Positions 34,167 through 38,035 of a stretch of 38,035 bases of DNA are shown one piece after another. The DNA is from Corallococcus sp. CA053C (lineage in GTDB: Bacteria > Myxococcota > Myxococcia > Myxococcales > Myxococcaceae), in NCBI RefSeq assembly GCF_003611675.1, contig NZ_RAWA01000044.1, forward strand, positions 1-38,035, in the 5' to 3' direction. The notes below the pieces were generated by a model. It saw only the letters and a list, made by a program, of their open reading frames with translations. It ran no database searches and was not told the origin of the DNA. How positions within the stretch are numbered: the first letter of the stretch is position 1; every line of letters begins with the position of its first letter. Position numbers and translations under genes: made by a program.

Positions 34167-35822
34167 TTGAAGGAAATCTTCGGCAACACCCTGGGTCTCA
34201 AGTCGAGCGAGCAGCAGCGGCTGCGCAACACCTTCCGCCGCCGCGTGGACCCGCACGAGATCGTCTCCGCGGAGCTCGCCCGTCACCTCACCGAGCTGTC
34301 GCACGAGCTCAACCGGCAGGTGGGCGTCCTCATCAATCGCAAGGGCGACATCGAGCACGTGGTGGTGGGCAACGCGCACAAGCTGGAGCTGCCGGACATC
34401 GGCCGTGCGCGCGCCGGACAGATCCGTCTGCGTGGCCTGCGGCTGGTCCACACGCACCTCAAGAGCGAACCCCTGACGAAGGACGACCTCACGGACCTGG
34501 CGCTGCTGCGCCTGGACTGCGTGGCCGCCGTGGGCGTGGGCAACGAGGGCCTGCCCGGGGTGCTGCACTACGCGCACCTGGTGCCGGAGAACGGCACGGG
34601 CGAGTTCTGGCAGGTCTACAAGCTGGCCAACGTGCACGGCGAACAGCCGGACCTGCTGGCGACGCTGGACGCGCTGGAGGAGGAGCTCAACCGCAAGGCC
34701 GCGGCGCGCACGGTGTCCGGACGTGAGCGGGCCATCCTGGTGGCGGTGTGCCTGGACGGCGACCGCGCGCGGGCGGAGTCCTCGCTGGCGGAGCTGAAGG
34801 AGCTGGCGCGCACCGCGGGCGTGGAGGTGATGGACAGCGTGCTCCAGGTGCGGCGGGAAGCGGATCCGCGCTACCTCATCGGCCGGGGCAAGCTGGACGA
34901 CCTGAACCTGCGCTCCATGCAGTCCATGGTGGACCTGCTCATCTTCGACAAGGACCTCACCCCGTCCCAGGGGCGCCACATCGGCGAGGCGACGAGCCTC
35001 AAGGTGCTGGACCGCACCCAGCTCATCCTCGACATCTTCGCCCAGCGGGCGCAGACGTCGGAGGGCAAGCTCCAGGTGGAGCTGGCGCAGCAGAAGTATC
35101 GGCTGCCCCGGCTGGTGCAGGGTGACGACTCGCTCAGCCGGCTCATGGGCGGTGGCGTCGGTGGCCGCGGCCCTGGTGAGACAAAGCTCGAGATTGATCG
35201 TCGCCGCGTGCGCGAGCGCATCACCAATCTGGAGAAGCGCATCGACCTCATCAGCCGCGAGCGCAGCGTGCGCCGGGCCCAGCGCAACCGTCGCGAGGTG
35301 CCGGTCATCTCCATCGTGGGCTACACGAACGCGGGCAAGTCCACGCTGCTCAACGCCATCACCAACGCGGAGGTGCTGGCGGAGGACAAGCTGTTCGCCA
35401 CGTTGGACCCCACGAGCCGCCGCCTGCGCTTCCCGCGCGAGCGGGAGGTCATCATCACCGACACGGTGGGCTTCATCCGGGACCTGCCCAAGGACCTGGT
35501 GGCCGCCTTCCGCGCCACGCTGGAGGAGCTCTACGACGCAAGCCTGCTCCTGCACGTGGTGGACGCGGGCGACCCCGCGCGCGACGACCAGGTGGAGGCG
35601 GTGGAGAAGATCCTCAACTCGCTGGGCCTGATGGAGAAGCCGCGCCTGATGGTCTGGAACAAGGCGGACCTGCTGCCGGCGGACGAGGTGGAGACGCTCC
35701 TGCGCACCCGGGGCGGCGTCGCCATCAGCGCCGCGAAGCGCGAGGGTCTGGCGACGCTGCTCGCCAAGGCGGACACCACCCTGTTCGCCGAGGGGGCGTC
35801 CGAGTCCATTGGCGTCGTCTAG
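34167..35822 (+). CDS. hflX: GTPase HflX with extended N-terminus
   Basis: 551 residues from a TTG start at 34167 that has AGGAGA 6 bases upstream; the ATG at 34119 is in frame but lacks a comparable SD. HflX binds the 50S subunit and splits stalled or heat-damaged 70S ribosomes. The GTPase domain shows G1 GYTNAGKST (about 385), G3 DTVGF (about 432) and G4 NKAD (about 498). The HflX-specific domain has the GGRGPGETKLEIDRRRVRERI block. Ahead of it lies about 170 extra residues (E. coli HflX is 426 aa) containing HELNRQVGVLINRKGDIEHV and LLRLDCVAAVGVGNEG, as in long HflX variants of some phyla. Confidence 0.94.
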   Translation: MKEIFGNTLGLKSSEQQRLRNTFRRRVDPHEIVSAELARHLTELSHELNRQVGVLINRKGDIEHVVVGNAHKLELPDIGRARAGQIRLRGLRLVHTHLKSEPLTKDDLTDLALLRLDCVAAVGVGNEGLPGVLHYAHLVPENGTGEFWQVYKLANVHGEQPDLLATLDALEEELNRKAAARTVSGRERAILVAVCLDGDRARAESSLAELKELARTAGVEVMDSVLQVRREADPRYLIGRGKLDDLNLRSMQSMVDLLIFDKDLTPSQGRHIGEATSLKVLDRTQLILDIFAQRAQTSEGKLQVELAQQKYRLPRLVQGDDSLSRLMGGGVGGRGPGETKLEIDRRRVRERITNLEKRIDLISRERSVRRAQRNRREVPVISIVGYTNAGKSTLLNAITNAEVLAEDKLFATLDPTSRRLRFPREREVIITDTVGFIRDLPKDLVAAFRATLEELYDASLLLHVVDAGDPARDDQVEAVEKILNSLGLMEKPRLMVWNKADLLPADEVETLLRTRGGVAISAAKREGLATLLAKADTTLFAEGASESIGVV

Positions 35823-35880
35823 GCGCCGGGGGATGGGACGGGTTGCCGGCGCGGAGGGCTCCCCGTAGAGTCGGGGGGCC

Positions 35881-36342
35881 TTGACGCCCGCGCTGAACCA
35901 GCTCCTCCCCTTGTTGACGGCCCAGATTGAAGGCCTGCCCGGACAGGACTCCGGGCCGGACTACGAGCGGCCCGTCTCGTCCATCACCACCGGCTACATC
36001 GAGCTGTTGGAGAGGAACAGCCACATCGTCTACCCGGTCATCGCCGTGGTGACGCTGCTGCTCATCGCCTGGGGCATCCTCTCCGCGTGGCGGACGCAGG
36101 ACCTGGACGGCCTGCAGAAGAACGAGTTCAAGCGCGCCATCATCAACGAGCTGCGGCGCCAGCTGAGCGGCATGCCTGGCGACCTGCTGGGCAAGACCAT
36201 CGGACTGGACCGGCTCAAGACGAACCGCCTGCTGGAGGAGATGCAGACGGAGGGGCTGGTGATGAGCCACACCAACTCCGAGCGGCTCACCGTGTGGCGC
36301 GTGCGCGGCGCCAGCCCCGAAGCCAAGCCGCGCCGCTACTAG
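35881..36342 (+). CDS. Single-pass membrane protein with winged-helix-like C-terminus
   Basis: 153 residues from a TTG start (no ATG or GTG is near; the upstream GGGGGG is a weak SD). An N-terminal 45-residue acidic segment is followed by one transmembrane helix (49-70, IVYPVIAVVTLLLIAWGILSA). The C-terminal part (80-145) reads like a winged helix: FKRAIINELRRQLSGMPGDL, IGLDRLKTNRLLEEMQTEGL and SERLTVWRVRG. Arg/Lys-rich residues after the helix predict that this part is cytoplasmic. It could be a membrane-anchored DNA-binding or protein-interaction module. It follows hflX by 58 bases and converges with gpsA. Confidence 0.7.
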   Translation: MTPALNQLLPLLTAQIEGLPGQDSGPDYERPVSSITTGYIELLERNSHIVYPVIAVVTLLLIAWGILSAWRTQDLDGLQKNEFKRAIINELRRQLSGMPGDLLGKTIGLDRLKTNRLLEEMQTEGLVMSHTNSERLTVWRVRGASPEAKPRRY

Positions 36343-36355
36343 CAAGCAGCGCGGC
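36327..36355. terminator. Hairpin spanning the stop codon, before convergent gpsA
   Basis: GCCGCGC (36327-36333) pairs with GCGCGGC (36349-36355), enclosing the TAG at 36340-36342 in a 15-base loop, 16 bases from the gpsA stop. It may serve both convergent transcripts. There is no T tract. Confidence 0.35.
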
Positions 36356-36371
36356 CTGGAACGCCGGGGCT

Positions 36372-37379
36372 TCAGACGCCCGACAGCTCTGACTTCGGCT
36401 GGCGCGTCATCAGGTCCACCACCGCGTTCTTCGCGTTCTTGCCCTCGTAGGCAATCAGGTAGACCTGATGACAGATGGGCAGCTCCACGCCCGTCTTGAG
36501 CGACAGGTCGCGCGCGCTCTTGGCCGTCTTCACGCCCTCGGCGACCTCCTTCATGTCCGCGAGGATGTCCGGCAGCTTGCGGCCCCTGCCCAGCTCCATG
36601 CCCACGTGGCGGTTGCGGCTGAGCTCGCCCGTGCACGTGAGCACCAGGTCGCCCATGCCGGACAGGCCGGAGAGCGTCAGCGGGTTGGCGCCCTTCCTCA
36701 CCGCCAGCCGGGTAATTTCCGCGAGCCCGCGCGTGATGATGGCCGCGCGCGCGTTGTGGCCCATGCCCAGGCCGTCCGCCATGCCCGCGGCGATGGCGAT
36801 GACGTTCTTGAGCGCGCCGCCGTACTGCACGCCCACGACGTCCGTGGACGTGTACGAGCGGAAGGTGTCCGTCTGCAGGGCCTTCTGGCAGCGCTGCGCC
36901 ACCTTGTCCCAGTGCGACGCGATGGTCACCACCGTGGGCATGCGCCGCGCCAGCTCCTTGGCGAAGCTGGGGCCGGAGAGCACCGCGACGTACGGGTGGA
37001 ACTCCTCCGGCAGACAGTCCTCCAGCAGCTCCGTCATGGTGAGGAGCGACTCGTTCTCGATGCCCTTGGACACGGTGATGAGGGGCACGCCCCTGGGCAG
37101 GAACGGCTTCGCGCGCGCGAGCACCTCGCGGGTGGCATGGCTGGGCGTGGCGAGCACCACCATCTCCGCCCCCGTCAGCGCCTCCTCCAGGTCCGTGGTG
37201 GCGCGCACGCGCTCGGAGATGGGGATGCCCTTCAGGTAGGTGGGGTTCTCGTGCTGGGTGTTGATGGCCTCCACGGTGCCGGGCTCACGGCCCCACAGCC
37301 GGACCTCCTCGCAGTTGACCGCGAGCACGTTCGCGAGCGCCGTACCGAACGAGCCTGAACCGATGACACTGCCGCGCAT
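36372..37379 (-). CDS. gpsA: Glycerol-3-phosphate dehydrogenase [NAD(P)+]
   Basis: It reduces dihydroxyacetone phosphate to sn-glycerol-3-phosphate for phospholipid synthesis. The 335 residues are standard. The N-terminal Rossmann motif is VIGSGSFGTALA; SKGIE, SGPSFAKE, GGALKNVIAIAAGMADGLGMG (catalytic Lys region) and SGMGDLVLTC follow in family order. GAGG lies about 7 bases before the ATG at 37379. It starts 30 bases after the end of the outer-membrane protein gene on the same strand, so the two may be co-transcribed. Together with the PLD-like enzyme it is one of two phospholipid-pathway genes in the window, but they are not linked. Confidence 0.97.
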   Translation of the reverse strand: MRGSVIGSGSFGTALANVLAVNCEEVRLWGREPGTVEAINTQHENPTYLKGIPISERVRATTDLEEALTGAEMVVLATPSHATREVLARAKPFLPRGVPLITVSKGIENESLLTMTELLEDCLPEEFHPYVAVLSGPSFAKELARRMPTVVTIASHWDKVAQRCQKALQTDTFRSYTSTDVVGVQYGGALKNVIAIAAGMADGLGMGHNARAAIITRGLAEITRLAVRKGANPLTLSGLSGMGDLVLTCTGELSRNRHVGMELGRGRKLPDILADMKEVAEGVKTAKSARDLSLKTGVELPICHQVYLIAYEGKNAKNAVVDLMTRQPKSELSGV

Positions 37380-37409
37380 GGATGACCTCGGGTCGAGAGG
37401 GAGGGGGTT

Positions 37410-38035
37410 CTAGAACAACGTCGACACCACGCCCATGGACAGCGTGGGCATGACCTCCGCGTCCGTGGGACGACTGCGGAAGTCGGCGCCGAGCGAGACA
37501 GCGTAGGACGTCTTTTCACCCACGGGAAACTCCGCGCCCAGTCGCACGAGCACCGCCGCGTCCACCTTCAACGCGGGCGGCAGGCCGCCCAGGGGGTTGG
37601 ACTGGGTGGGATGCGTGTCGAAGGACACCAGGCATCGCAGGTCCATGTACGGTCGTATCGAGCGCGGTCCCTCGCGCTGCAAGGAGAACACGAGGCCCGG
37701 GGCCACGTTCCAGTCGCGCCGGCCGCTCAGGTAGCGCGCGCCCTTCTCCTCCGTCTCCGGCGGGCGCAGGAAGAACGCATGCCCTCCGTCCATCACGATG
37801 GCGAGGCTGGCGTATTGGCCGTCCAGGGCGGTGAAGCGCACGCTGGCGCGCGGCTCGATCATCAGGCCGTAGACGCTGTCTACGCCCAGCCCCAGGTCCA
37901 GGCGCGGCAGGACGCCGTACAGGGTGCGCGCGGACACGATGGGGAAGCCCACCTCCAGGCCCACGCCCAGGTGCCCCGCGCCCAGCGACCGTCCGCCGTA
38001 GAGCCCGTACCGGTTGGGAGACAGGGGCGGCCCTG
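37410..38035 (-). CDS. Probable outer-membrane beta-barrel protein, 5' truncated by contig end
   Basis: The frame is open from the right edge to the stop at 37410, giving at least 208 residues. A GTG at 37964 is in frame, but coding similarity in style continues upstream of it (PLSPNRYGLYGGRSLGAGHL), so the true start is outside the window. Alternating hydrophobic strands (ASLAIVMDGGHAFFL, VLVRLGAEFPVG, KTSYAVSLGADFRS) and a C-terminal Phe (MGVVSTLF) fit an outer-membrane barrel recognised by BamA. No specific family is recognised. Confidence 0.72.
   Translation of the reverse strand, partial: GPPLSPNRYGLYGGRSLGAGHLGVGLEVGFPIVSARTLYGVLPRLDLGLGVDSVYGLMIEPRASVRFTALDGQYASLAIVMDGGHAFFLRPPETEEKGARYLSGRRDWNVAPGLVFSLQREGPRSIRPYMDLRCLVSFDTHPTQSNPLGGLPPALKVDAAVLVRLGAEFPVGEKTSYAVSLGADFRSRPTDAEVMPTLSMGVVSTLF

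Overview
The window is 38 kb of very GC-rich, densely coding DNA with strong G/C third-position bias. Its gene set (a PilY1 with minor pilins, FHA and WYL proteins, many secreted or lipid-anchored proteins of unknown function) points to a myxobacterium, probably Myxococcus/Corallococcus-like; the genus is inference. It looks like a complete short-read contig: the first 20 bases match the Nextera transposon-end adapter with one extra A, a gene is cut off right after it, and another is cut at the right end. I saw no rRNA, tRNA, CRISPR array, insertion sequence or prophage.

Layout. 1-3.9 kb: amino-sugar synthesis for cell wall and LPS, glmU then glmS on the minus strand, with a G-quadruplex-type repeat between them. 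3.9-6.5 kb: secreted gamma-glutamyltransferase and a TatD-like hydrolase. 6.6-9.0 kb: two small unknown proteins, an amidohydrolase and a stand-alone receiver protein. 9.0-11.6 kb: ABC exporter (ATPase plus permease, GTGA overlap). 11.6-16.8 kb: secreted von Willebrand A protein, HDAC-like deacetylase, lipoprotein, pirin, YceI and a GGQ release-factor-like protein. 16.9-23.6 kb: a type IV pilus tip module, PilY1-PilV-PilW-PilX, all joined by 4-base start/stop overlaps. 23.7-27.0 kb: a SpoT/MESH1-like HD hydrolase and aconitase A. 27.0-32.0 kb, minus strand: a compact set of two WYL regulators (PafB/PafC-like), an FHA membrane protein and a phospholipase D/cardiolipin synthase-like enzyme. 32.4-38.0 kb: small exported protein, proB, hflX, a membrane-anchored winged-helix protein, gpsA and a partial outer-membrane barrel protein.

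Most convergent gene pairs are separated by a GC-rich hairpin that could terminate both transcripts. The parts most worth following up are the pilus module and the WYL-WYL-FHA-PLD set. In the pilus module, the Asp-rich calcium loop expected in the PilY1 propeller is degenerate, while a textbook DxDxDGxxD loop sits in PilX; no FimU-type pilin is present; and the PilY1 N-terminal half is not the usual VWA domain. In the WYL set, two transcription factors are translationally coupled to each other and nearly abut a membrane FHA protein, with a nested inverted repeat upstream.
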